64,000 bases of DNA from JACNKV01 sp964388155. GTDB lineage: Bacteria > Fidelibacterota > Marinisomatia > Marinisomatales > JACNKV01. The notes below the pieces were generated by a model that made no database searches, was not told the DNA's origin, and saw only the letters and a program-made list of their open reading frames with translations. Shown piece after piece: positions 28,024-36,413 of this stretch. A program made the position numbers and the translations under genes. Each line of letters begins with the position of its first letter. Position 1 is the stretch's first letter. The stretch covers positions 62,001 through 126,000 of the forward strand of contig CAYLYH010000002.1 in the NCBI GenBank assembly GCA_964388155.1, given 5' to 3'.

Positions 28024-29157
28024 ATGCATTATCTAAACGTCATTACAAAAAACTATGATCGGGTTCTGCTGGGTGCAATTATTGCATTACTGGTTCTGGG
28101 AACAATCATGTTATACAGTGCCAGTTCTGTACGGTCATTAACAGAAACCGGAGGACGGACAGATACTGTATATCTTGTTGCGCATTTGAAACGTGCATTA
28201 ATTGGCATCATTGTTATGTTTGGGTTCATGATGCTTGATTATAGAAAACTAAAAACGATTTCTTTCTGGCTCATCATTGGTTCAATAGTGTTATTAATAT
28301 CAACAAAGATATTTTTCACTTCACGGTGGCTGTTTTTGGGACCATTTTCTTTTCAAACTTCCGATATTGCCAGACTTTCGCTCATCATCTATTTAGCTGC
28401 TTACATCGACCTTAAAAGAGAGCAGCTTAAGGAATTTTATCATGGATTTCTCCCGCCTGTTTTGATTATGGTTTTTCTAATGGGTGCTATTGTCATCCAA
28501 CCGGATTTTAGTACCGCCGCAATGATTGGACTTATCGGGACGATAATGTTATTCACCGGAGGTGCACGTCTCCCCCAACTCTTAGCAACGGGAGCTGTCG
28601 GTTTAGTCGTGGCTATTCCTGTCCTCATGATGGAAACATATCGTCGAGCAAGAGTCATAGATTGGTTTAATGGCAACCAAGATACGGCAACAATTGGCTA
28701 TCAAACACATCAGTCATTAATCAGTCTGAGTAACGGAGGATTCTTTGGTTTAGGGCTCGGAAACAGTATGGAAAAAAATCTATTCCTACCGGAGCCTCAC
28801 ACTGACTTTATTTTTGCAATCATTGGTGAAGAATTAGGATTTGTCGGTGGGGTTGTCATTCTTACGATCTTTTTATTCATTTTTCAGCGAGGAATTCGAA
28901 TCGCAAAACGTTCCACTGATCCATTTGGTATCATGTTGGCAATTGGTATTTCATTCAGCTTTATTTTGTACGCATTTGTTAATGCAGCGGTCGTCACCAA
29001 TGTCTTTCCTGTCACCGGATTACCCATGCCCTTGATTAGCTATGGCGGCTCCGGGATGCTGATTAATCTTGTGGGAATGGGGATTCTGTTAAATATCAGT
29101 CAAGCCAAGCGGTCTGTCACAGCCAAACACGGATGGAGGTCCATGCTTCATGACTGA
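28024..29157 (+). CDS. ftsW: FtsW septal peptidoglycan glycosyltransferase
   Basis: A SEDS-family polytopic membrane protein of 377 residues. It polymerises lipid II with its partner FtsI. Visible SEDS motifs are VLGTIMLYSASS in helix one, QPDFSTAA, and the C-terminal TGLPMPLISYGGSGMLINLVGMGILLN region. It lies between murD and murG as in most dcw clusters, starts 18 bases after murD and overlaps murG by 8 bases. RodA is the alternative SEDS family member, but the locus argues for FtsW. Confidence 0.95.
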   Translation: MHYLNVITKNYDRVLLGAIIALLVLGTIMLYSASSVRSLTETGGRTDTVYLVAHLKRALIGIIVMFGFMMLDYRKLKTISFWLIIGSIVLLISTKIFFTSRWLFLGPFSFQTSDIARLSLIIYLAAYIDLKREQLKEFYHGFLPPVLIMVFLMGAIVIQPDFSTAAMIGLIGTIMLFTGGARLPQLLATGAVGLVVAIPVLMMETYRRARVIDWFNGNQDTATIGYQTHQSLISLSNGGFFGLGLGNSMEKNLFLPEPHTDFIFAIIGEELGFVGGVVILTIFLFIFQRGIRIAKRSTDPFGIMLAIGISFSFILYAFVNAAVVTNVFPVTGLPMPLISYGGSGMLINLVGMGILLNISQAKRSVTAKHGWRSMLHD

Positions 29158-30253
29158 TTTACGGATACTGATATCCGGTGGCGGAACAGGCGGACACCTC
29201 TTCCCTGCTATTGCGATTGGAGAAGCTCTCCAACAGCACGACCCAAGGATCAACATCCACTACATGGGGTCTACCTTTGGGATAGAGGCTGAAGTGCTCC
29301 CTGTTCGCGGATTACCGCACACACTTGTTCCCATCCGCGGAATTCAGCGAAGTTTCAGTTTTAAATCGCTTACTCAAAACGTAAAACTCCCGATGCGATA
29401 CATGAAATCTATTGGTATTACGCAATCTCTCTTTCATCAATTTGCACCTCACATTGTCGTCGGCACCGGAGGATATGCCAGTGCAATTCCATTGAAAGTT
29501 GCAGTTCGTGAACAAATTCCTATTCTGTTACAGGAACAAAATTCTTATCCGGGAATCACTACTCGGTGGTATGCTTCAAAAGCAAAAACAGTCTGCATCG
29601 CGTTTGACGAAGCAAATAAATACTTACCCAGAGAGTGTGACCTTACCGGCAATCCCATTCGTAAGGGAATTCAAAATGGAAACCGCCTGAAGGCATTTTC
29701 AACCTTTAACTTAAACCCGGAGAAACGAACTGTCTTTCTCTTTGGTGGAAGTCAAGGATCGGCTGCATTAAATAAGGTGATGGACAAAGCGGTTGAGCTT
29801 TTATCAAAAAATAATGTTCAGATTCTTTGGCAAACCGGACATTGGCAATATCCGGATTACAGGCATCATGATTCTGGCATGGTTCGCGTCCTTCCGTTTA
29901 TCTACCATATGGCTGAAGCGTACGCACTTGCTGATATCATTATTTCTCGTGCCGGAGCACTTACATTGTCAGAGATTACATTATGCGGAAAACCAAGCAT
30001 TCTGGTGCCCTTCTCCGCTGCCGCTGGTGACCATCAGATGAAAAATGCCCAGTCACTTATCCGTGAAAATGCAGCCGTCATGATTGAAGAATCTGTGCTG
30101 TCGGCAACTGAGCTTCCCCATACGATCATGAAGTTATTCCAAAAAAATGGTGCCCTTCAAACGATGGCAACACATTCCGCAGCGTTGGGAAAACCGGATG
30201 CCACGGAATCCATAGTGAACCACATTTTAGCGTTGGCAGATCCAAATGTTTAG
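29150..30253 (+). CDS. murG: Lipid II synthase MurG
   Basis: A peripheral inner-membrane GT28 glycosyltransferase (367 residues) that adds GlcNAc to lipid I. It has the N-terminal SGGGTGGHLFPAIAI loop, GTGGYASAIPLK, QEQNSYPGITTRW, VFLFGGSQGSAALN and the UDP-GlcNAc binding RAGALTLSEITLCGKPSILVPFSAAAGDHQ region. It overlaps ftsW and murC by 8 bases each, so coupled translation is likely. Confidence 0.97.
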   Translation: MTDLRILISGGGTGGHLFPAIAIGEALQQHDPRINIHYMGSTFGIEAEVLPVRGLPHTLVPIRGIQRSFSFKSLTQNVKLPMRYMKSIGITQSLFHQFAPHIVVGTGGYASAIPLKVAVREQIPILLQEQNSYPGITTRWYASKAKTVCIAFDEANKYLPRECDLTGNPIRKGIQNGNRLKAFSTFNLNPEKRTVFLFGGSQGSAALNKVMDKAVELLSKNNVQILWQTGHWQYPDYRHHDSGMVRVLPFIYHMAEAYALADIIISRAGALTLSEITLCGKPSILVPFSAAAGDHQMKNAQSLIRENAAVMIEESVLSATELPHTIMKLFQKNGALQTMATHSAALGKPDATESIVNHILALADPNV

Positions 30254-31637
30254 GACAGTAAATAAAGTACATTTTGTTGGAATTGGCGGTATCGGTATGA
30301 GCGGAATTGCGGAACTTCTCATTAATCTTGATTTTCAAATATCTGGTTCAGATTTAACTGATTCAGAGCTCATTCAGCGTCTTAGATCTAAAGGAGCCGT
30401 CATTTCAAAAGGACATCACGCGAAAAATCTGACTGACGCGGATGTTCTTGTCTATTCCAGTGCGGTAAGACAAGATAATCCTGAAATTGTAGAAGCCGTG
30501 AAGCGTGGAATCCCAGTCATTCGACGAGCAGAGATGCTTGGTGAACTCATCGCTGTTAAAGAGACAAGCATCGGTATAGGCGGAACGCATGGAAAAACAT
30601 CCACCTCTTTTATGATTGGAAACATTCTCTCTGCCGCAAAGATGGACCCGACCCTTGTGGTTGGCGGACTTGTAAAAACACTAGGTACAAATTCTATATT
30701 GGGGGCTGGGGATCTCATCGTGGTGGAAGCCGATGAATATGATCGAAGTTTCTTAGCTCTCCGACCGACTATTTCTGTAATAACAAACATCGAGTTAGAG
30801 CACACTGACTGCTACGAAAGTTTAGAAGATTTGCAAAATGCTTTTATACAATTCAGCAACTCTGTCCCGTTTTATGGTGCGGTGATTGCGTGTGTGGATT
30901 CACCCTCAGTTCGAAAGATATTACCTGACATAAAACGACCTATTATTACATACGGAGTTTCTGAAAATGCAATGTTTCGTGCTGTCGACATTTCCTTCTT
31001 TGAAAACTCTGCTCATTTTACCGTAGACCATCAGAAAGAAATATTAGGAGAAGTTACGTTGAATGTCCCCGGTGAGCATAATGTTCTCAATTCACTGGCT
31101 ACGATTGCTTTAGGAATGGAAATGGAAATCCCTTTCAACACCATCACGGAGGGTTTGGAAACCTATTCCGGTGTAAGACGACGATTTGAAACTAAAGGCA
31201 TTATCAACGACATCATGGTTGTAGATGATTATGCACATCACCCGACAGAAGTCCTTGCCACCTTACAAGCTGCAAAATCCGGATGGAGCCGTAGAATTAT
31301 CGCTGTATTTCAGCCGCACTTATATTCTCGTACCCGTGATTTTCATCAAGACTTTGCAAAGACATTCTTAAATAGCGATATGTTGATTGTCACGGATATT
31401 TATCCTGCCCGGGAAGAGCCTCTCCCCGGGATTACCGGAGAACTGGTCTCAAATGCAGCAAAAAAGTTGGGGCACCCGAATGTACATTATCTGAAAAATT
31501 TAGATGATTTATCTACTCACATGGAAACCGTGGCACAACCGGGTGATATGATTATCACCATGGGGGCAGGAACAATCTGGCGTTATAGTGAAACACTGGT
31601 CGAACATCTGACAAACTATTTTAATCATGTTGACTGA
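30246..31637 (+). CDS. murC: UDP-MurNAc:L-alanine ligase MurC
   Basis: The first Mur ligase, adding L-alanine to UDP-MurNAc. It begins with HFVGIGGIGMSGIAELL, has the ATP loop GIGGTHGKTSTSFMIG, VEADEYDRSFL, NIELEHTDCY and VVDDYAHHPTEVLATLQAAK. Length 463 residues is normal. It overlaps murG by 8 bases and murB by 11. No D-Ala-D-Ala ligase is fused to it. Confidence 0.97.
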   Translation: MFRTVNKVHFVGIGGIGMSGIAELLINLDFQISGSDLTDSELIQRLRSKGAVISKGHHAKNLTDADVLVYSSAVRQDNPEIVEAVKRGIPVIRRAEMLGELIAVKETSIGIGGTHGKTSTSFMIGNILSAAKMDPTLVVGGLVKTLGTNSILGAGDLIVVEADEYDRSFLALRPTISVITNIELEHTDCYESLEDLQNAFIQFSNSVPFYGAVIACVDSPSVRKILPDIKRPIITYGVSENAMFRAVDISFFENSAHFTVDHQKEILGEVTLNVPGEHNVLNSLATIALGMEMEIPFNTITEGLETYSGVRRRFETKGIINDIMVVDDYAHHPTEVLATLQAAKSGWSRRIIAVFQPHLYSRTRDFHQDFAKTFLNSDMLIVTDIYPAREEPLPGITGELVSNAAKKLGHPNVHYLKNLDDLSTHMETVAQPGDMIITMGAGTIWRYSETLVEHLTNYFNHVD

Positions 31638-32538
31638 ATTAAAACAAATCATATCAGGATCATGCCTTTTGAATGAGCCTATGAGTCGTCATACCACTTA
31701 TGGAATTGGCGGTCCGGCGGATGCCTATGTTATTCCAAAAGATCCGGATGATTTACGCACCGTTCTTAGCTACGCCCGGAAAGCGAACATCCCAACAGTA
31801 TTTTTGGGCTCAGGTTCAAATATACTTGTTTCAGACTTGGGGATACGTGGTATCGTAATCTCCTTGAAGAAGGAATTTAGCAAACTTGTGTTTGATGAAA
31901 ACCATGTGAGCGTAGGCGCGGGAGTCAAGTTAGGAAAACTTGTCAAAGAAGCCGCAAAACATCGACTTACAGGATGTGAAAACCTCATCGGGATTCCCGG
32001 AACAGTCGGCGGAGCCATCTTCATGAACGCCGGAGCATACGGACAAGAAGTATCTGCGTATTTGACGTCTTTAGACATTATGAATAAAATTGGAATAGTT
32101 AATACGCTTTCTTCAGAATCGATTAAATTTGAGTATCGACATACGTCACTATTTCCGGAATCCATTATACTGCGAGCTGAATTTCAATTCCCAAATGATG
32201 ACGCTGAAACCATTCAGAAAAACATGAAGGAATCAGGACGAAAACGAAAATCATCCCAACCATTAAACTTTCGATCTGCAGGGAGTGTTTTCAAAAACCC
32301 GGATGACGTTGCTGCCGGCTATCTTATTGACAAAGCAGGCTTAAAAGGGACTATATCCGGAAATGCACTCATTTCTGAAAAGCATGCAAACTTTTTTGTG
32401 AATACCGGAAATGCAACTGCCGAAGATATTTTAAATCTGATTCATATAGCCCGGACAGCCGTAAAAAACAAATTCGACATTGATCTGGAATTAGAGATCA
32501 CACTTCTTGGGTTTAACAGCGAGATTATTTCAACATGA
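31627..32538 (+). CDS. murB: UDP-N-acetylenolpyruvoylglucosamine reductase MurB
   Basis: The FAD flavoprotein that reduces UDP-GlcNAc-enolpyruvate to UDP-MurNAc with NADPH. It has RHTTYGIGGPADAYV, the FAD loop GSGSNILVSD, GCENLIGIPGTVGGAIFMNAGAYG, the proton donor serine in RSAGSVFKNP and a C-terminal SEKHANFFVN. At 303 residues without the extra C-terminal domain of E. coli MurB, it fits the type II form. It overlaps ftsQ by 4 bases. Confidence 0.97.
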   Translation: MLTELKQIISGSCLLNEPMSRHTTYGIGGPADAYVIPKDPDDLRTVLSYARKANIPTVFLGSGSNILVSDLGIRGIVISLKKEFSKLVFDENHVSVGAGVKLGKLVKEAAKHRLTGCENLIGIPGTVGGAIFMNAGAYGQEVSAYLTSLDIMNKIGIVNTLSSESIKFEYRHTSLFPESIILRAEFQFPNDDAETIQKNMKESGRKRKSSQPLNFRSAGSVFKNPDDVAAGYLIDKAGLKGTISGNALISEKHANFFVNTGNATAEDILNLIHIARTAVKNKFDIDLELEITLLGFNSEIIST

Positions 32539-33296
32539 AAACATTAGCACAGTTTGCCTCATTTCGCTTCGTGGTCGGATTTTCTCTCACCCTTGCATGC
32601 TCAATCCTCACTTGGGGCGCATTTTCCTGGGCATCGTACACCAAGATGTTATCAGTCAAATCTATCCTTGTGACCGGGAGCGAAATTATTCGTGCCAGCG
32701 ACTACACAAACTCTCTTCAGGATTTAATCGGTCTCCCCGTAAGCAAACTACACAACAAGACGATTGCAGAGAGGTTAGAAACGTATCCATATGTTCAAGC
32801 TGCAAGGGTCAGTATACATTTTCCAGATGTCTTAAGTGTGGAATTGGTAGAACGAGAACCCATTGCTATGATTAATATGAACCCCATTATGTATATTGAT
32901 CAATATTCAGTCGTTTTACCGAATAACTCAACCGTCATGGAAATGAATATTCCTATCCTGTCAGGATTTAATGAAACGAAAAACCTTTTTCCCGTGGGAA
33001 AGCCTACGTTGTCATCAAAGATGCGCGAGACCACAAAGATAATTACTCGTATCCAAAATCTAAACCCAACTCTCTATGAAAATATTTCAGAGATACGGTT
33101 AAATCACCAAGACGAGTACGAACTAATATTATTGGAAAAACCAACAAAAGTACTTTTGGGTCTGAATAATATTTCGAAAAAGATACATATTTTAAAAGAA
33201 TTTGGGCTATCATTGTCACAAAAAAGATGCCTCACTGATTTCTCAACAATTGATCTCCGATATGACAATCAAGTTGTCGTTCGAGAACGAAAATAA
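32535..33296 (+). CDS. ftsQ: FtsQ/DivIB cell-division protein
   Basis: A 253-residue bitopic protein: short cytoplasmic tail, one membrane helix (about residues 12-33), then a POTRA domain (VKSILVTGSEIIRASDYTNSL through VSIHFPDVLSVELVEREPIAMI) and an FtsQ beta domain (YIDQYSVVLPNN; IDLRYDNQVVVRE). It sits between murB and ftsA as usual. FtsQ scaffolds FtsB and FtsL. It starts with ATGA over the murB stop and shares a base with ftsA. Confidence 0.92.
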   Translation: MKTLAQFASFRFVVGFSLTLACSILTWGAFSWASYTKMLSVKSILVTGSEIIRASDYTNSLQDLIGLPVSKLHNKTIAERLETYPYVQAARVSIHFPDVLSVELVEREPIAMINMNPIMYIDQYSVVLPNNSTVMEMNIPILSGFNETKNLFPVGKPTLSSKMRETTKIITRIQNLNPTLYENISEIRLNHQDEYELILLEKPTKVLLGLNNISKKIHILKEFGLSLSQKRCLTDFSTIDLRYDNQVVVRERK

Positions 33297-34567
33297 TGAA
33301 GTCACAAAACAGAATTCAGGATAAAACTATCAATGTCGGCATCGACATCGGAACCTCTCGGATTCGATGTGCTATTGCTGAGGTAAATACGGATAGCAAG
33401 GAAATAAAACTTCTTGGTATTGGTTCTTCACCTTCAAGTGGAATCAAGCAGGGATCCATCATCCACCGTGATCAGATTATTGATGAAATTGAAACAGCGC
33501 TAATCGATGCAGAAACGATGGCAGGAATGAAAGTTAATCATGTGTATCTCTCTATTTCAGGAGAGCACATTAGAGGAATTAACACCCAAGGAGCAATCGC
33601 GATTCAAAAAAACGGGCATTCCCATATGTCGTCTGAACACGACATATCTCGTGAAGATGTTCGACAAGTTTTGGAACTTGCAAAGGCAATTTCTTTCCCT
33701 GTGGATAGAGATATCCTCCATATTTTACCCCAGGAATATGTAATCGATACTATGACAGGAATCAAAGAGCCAGTTGGCATGTCCGGTCGTCGCTTGGAGG
33801 CACGAGTGCATCTGGTAACGATGGCAACGTCAACAGCAACGAACCTTGCCGGTTGCATTGAAGAACTTGGGCTCACCGTAGAAGGCTTCGTTTTTCAGGG
33901 ACTAGCCTCTGCAATTGCGACCGTGGATGAAGATGAGAAAGAACTGGGAGTTGCGGTTGTAAATATTGGAGCAGGAACCACCGATATCACCGTTTTTCAT
34001 GACGGCGGTGTCCGTCATACAGGGGTGATTCCAATTGGTGCCAACAGTATTACAAATGATATTGCAGTTATGCTTCAGATTGGCAAGGAAGAGGCAGAAA
34101 CGATTAAACTGAAATATGCATCAGCAAAGTCCTCTATGGCTTCTCCGGAATTATATTTCGACATTCCCGTGAAAGAAGGTGAGCTCAAAAGAGATATTTC
34201 GGAGCACGAAGTCTCCAGATATGTTGAAGCCCGAATGGTAGAATTGCTCCAATTGATTGCCAGAGAAATATACCGAGCAGACATCCATGAGAGTCTAACG
34301 TACGGGCTGGTCCTCACCGGAGGAGGAGCACAGTTAAAAAACCTTACCGGTCTTGCTGAAGAGACGCTTAAACTTCGTACTAGAATCGGGATACCAAAAG
34401 GCGTGAGCGGAGCCATCGATATCGCCTCTACCGCTGCACATTCGGGGGTGGTTGGTCTTGTCCGGTGGCCGCTATATTACGATGAGAAACAATTTTCCGA
34501 GCCGACAGGATTGACATTTAAAACTGTCGTGAATAAACTGTCACAATGGTTCAAAGAATTTTTTTAA
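33296..34567 (+). CDS. ftsA: FtsA cell-division actin homologue
   Basis: A 423-residue actin-like ATPase that tethers FtsZ to the membrane. It has the phosphate-1 loop VGIDIGTSRIRCAIAE, the SHS2/1C domain region (VYLSISGEHIRGIN; ILPQEYVIDTMTGIKEPVGMSGRRLEARVH), phosphate-2 VVNIGAGTTDITVF and adenosine motif LTGGGAQLKNLTGLA. The C-terminus ends in an amphipathic helix, NKLSQWFKEFF, the expected membrane-targeting sequence. The ATG shares a base with the ftsQ stop. Confidence 0.97.
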   Translation: MKSQNRIQDKTINVGIDIGTSRIRCAIAEVNTDSKEIKLLGIGSSPSSGIKQGSIIHRDQIIDEIETALIDAETMAGMKVNHVYLSISGEHIRGINTQGAIAIQKNGHSHMSSEHDISREDVRQVLELAKAISFPVDRDILHILPQEYVIDTMTGIKEPVGMSGRRLEARVHLVTMATSTATNLAGCIEELGLTVEGFVFQGLASAIATVDEDEKELGVAVVNIGAGTTDITVFHDGGVRHTGVIPIGANSITNDIAVMLQIGKEEAETIKLKYASAKSSMASPELYFDIPVKEGELKRDISEHEVSRYVEARMVELLQLIAREIYRADIHESLTYGLVLTGGGAQLKNLTGLAEETLKLRTRIGIPKGVSGAIDIASTAAHSGVVGLVRWPLYYDEKQFSEPTGLTFKTVVNKLSQWFKEFF

Positions 34568-34599
34568 GGAATAAATAAACTTAACCAAAGGAGAACAAT

Positions 34600-35799
34600 A
34601 TGTTATTTGAATTTGATAACCTAGCTGAACAGAAAGCGAAATTAAAAGTAGTCGGTGTGGGCGGTGCCGGAGGAAACGCCATCAATCGAATGATTACATC
34701 CAATATGAGTGGAGTGGATTTCTTTGTCATAAACACGGACGCTCAGGATCTTGAAAACAACGTCGCCGAACACAAAATCCAAATTGGGAAAAACCTGACA
34801 AAGGGATTGGGTGCGGGAGCGCAATCAACCATCGGGCAGCAAGCAATGGATACCGATCGGGAAGCGGTAAAATCTCTATTGGAAGGATCGGATATGGTAT
34901 TCATTACTGCTGGTATGGGCGGAGGTACAGGTACGGGTGCGGCTCCAATCACGGCTCAAATTACGCGGGATTTGGGGATTCTTACCGTAGGGATTGTGAC
35001 TCTCCCCTTCAATTTTGAAGGTCCTAAACGAATGAATCGTGCCTTAAACGGTGTTTCAGAAATGCGGAAAGTTTGCGATACGGTTATCATCATTCCAAAT
35101 CAAAAACTAATGTCCATCGTCGATAAAAACACCACGCTACCGGAAGCTTTCCTGATGGCAGATTCCATTTTGCATCAGGCAGCCAAAGGTATTTCAGATT
35201 TGATTAACGTCCATGGGATGATCAACCTTGATTTCGCGGATGTGGAAACAATTATGAAAAATATGGGTGAAGCCATCATGGGCACAGGGTCGGCTACGGG
35301 TGAAGAACGTGCTGCTTTAGCGGCTCAACAGGCAATCTCCAGTCCATTATTGGACAACGCAAGCATCAGTGGCGCACAGGGTGTCTTGGTTAATATTACC
35401 GGCGGTAGCGATTTGACGCTGCATGAGGTCGATGAAGCTACGTCTATTATCTTTGAAGAGGCCGGAAATGATGCGAATATTATCTTTGGTGCTGTTATTG
35501 ATCCGACGATGTCTGACGATATTCGTGTAACCGTAATTGCAACCGGATTTAACCAGACTAAATCTATTGAAAAAACAAATATCACGACCACGGAGAAGGC
35601 ATCCACATCACGTCAGGAAACGCAAATCATTGCCGGACAGATGAATATGCCGCTTCATGTGCAAAAGTCTCAGCCGGAAGATAATGACCCCTCTCGAGTT
35701 GAGCCTAATAAACCAAAGTTTCATTTCGATGATGAAAATCCGGTGATCTACGGTAATGATCTGGAAATTCCGGCTTTTATCCGTCGACAACATGAATAA
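34600..35799 (+). CDS. ftsZ: FtsZ cell-division GTPase
   Basis: The tubulin homologue forming the Z ring. It has the nucleotide motif VGVGGAGGNAINRM, the tubulin signature GMGGGTGTGAAP, and the T7 loop NLDFADVETIM with its catalytic acidic residues. A variable linker follows (about residues 320-385). The C-terminal peptide DLEIPAFIRRQ is the conserved FtsA-binding tail. A strong AAAGGAG site precedes the ATG, unlike most genes of the cluster, which rely on overlaps; this fits a need for high FtsZ levels. It is the last gene before the terminator. Confidence 0.98.
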   Translation: MLFEFDNLAEQKAKLKVVGVGGAGGNAINRMITSNMSGVDFFVINTDAQDLENNVAEHKIQIGKNLTKGLGAGAQSTIGQQAMDTDREAVKSLLEGSDMVFITAGMGGGTGTGAAPITAQITRDLGILTVGIVTLPFNFEGPKRMNRALNGVSEMRKVCDTVIIIPNQKLMSIVDKNTTLPEAFLMADSILHQAAKGISDLINVHGMINLDFADVETIMKNMGEAIMGTGSATGEERAALAAQQAISSPLLDNASISGAQGVLVNITGGSDLTLHEVDEATSIIFEEAGNDANIIFGAVIDPTMSDDIRVTVIATGFNQTKSIEKTNITTTEKASTSRQETQIIAGQMNMPLHVQKSQPEDNDPSRVEPNKPKFHFDDENPVIYGNDLEIPAFIRRQHE

Positions 35800-35825
35800 T
35801 AAAATACGCATATAGAGATGATTGT

Positions 35826-35858
35826 AAAAAAAATGCCCCGACGATCGGGGCATTTTTT
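35826..35858. terminator. Bidirectional terminator between ftsZ and rpmB
   Basis: A stem of ATGCCCCGA (35833-35841), loop CGA and its complement TCGGGGCAT (35845-35853), flanked by an A-run on the left and a T-run on the right. It can therefore stop ftsZ transcripts going right and rpmB transcripts going left. It lies 33 bases after the ftsZ stop. Confidence 0.93.
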
Positions 35859-35876
35859 ATGTGAGGTCTACTAATA

Positions 35877-36113
35877 TTAAATCTTTTTTCCTTGCGCGCG
35901 AAGTTCATTCACGACTTTCCGTATTCCTTTTTTATCAATAATCCGAATCCCACGTGTGGATACATTTAATGTGATAAATCGTTCTTCACCCGGAAGCCAG
36001 AATCGTTTTTTCTGCAAGTTAACATTGAACCGGCGACGGGTTTTGTTGTGAGCATGACTCACATGATTTCCAAACATCGGTTTTTTTCCCGTTACGTCAC
36101 AAACTCTACTCAT
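35877..36113 (-). CDS. rpmB: Ribosomal protein bL28
   Basis: A 78-residue ribosomal protein of the large subunit. MSRVCDVTGKKPMFGNHVSHAHNKTRRRF is the family N-terminus (split here: start at SRVCDVTGKK, then FGNHVSHAHNKT), followed by VNLQKKRFW and a basic C-terminus. The start at 36113 is chosen over an upstream ATG at 36158 because it matches the family N-terminus and has an AGGA site. The TGKK cysteine spacing shows a single remaining N-terminal cysteine, so it is probably a zinc-free form. Convergent with ftsZ. Confidence 0.96.
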   Translation of the reverse strand: MSRVCDVTGKKPMFGNHVSHAHNKTRRRFNVNLQKKRFWLPGEERFITLNVSTRGIRIIDKKGIRKVVNELRAQGKKI

Positions 36114-36413
36114 AATATGTCCTAAATTCTTTATTTTATTATCGAAATAAGCCCACAAATTTAACGAACGTTTTATATCATTACAAATAATATCTCTCTG
36201 TTTTCCGTCAAATTTACAGAATTGGTATTTCTGCCCGTTGCACCTAACCCACTAACTGACTTTTATTATCCGATTATATCGGTTTAATTGAAATGAAAAG
36301 TACTTATTTCACTCATCTTTTTTGTAAATTATCAGTGAAATATCATCTGAATATTAGTCATTAGATTTGTACACAAAGAAATTCAGTGGGATGAGAGATA
36401 AAAAGGAGACTTT
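36114..36413. other. Divergent intergenic region with a 9-base inverted repeat
   Basis: No gene is seen. The region separates rpmB from the secreted amylase gene. It holds an inverted repeat, TATTTCACT at 36305-36313 and its complement at 36334-36342 with a 20-base spacer, about 70-110 bases before the amylase start. It is too widely spaced for a simple dimer operator and could be a hairpin in the leader or two half sites. It does not contain the GTAACTC palindrome found elsewhere. An AAAAGGAG ribosome site precedes the amylase ATG. Confidence 0.5.

Noticed and set aside
32507..32875. 122-codon plus-strand open frame overlapping murB and ftsQ
   Set aside because: It overlaps the well-supported ftsQ in another frame and shows no family features.
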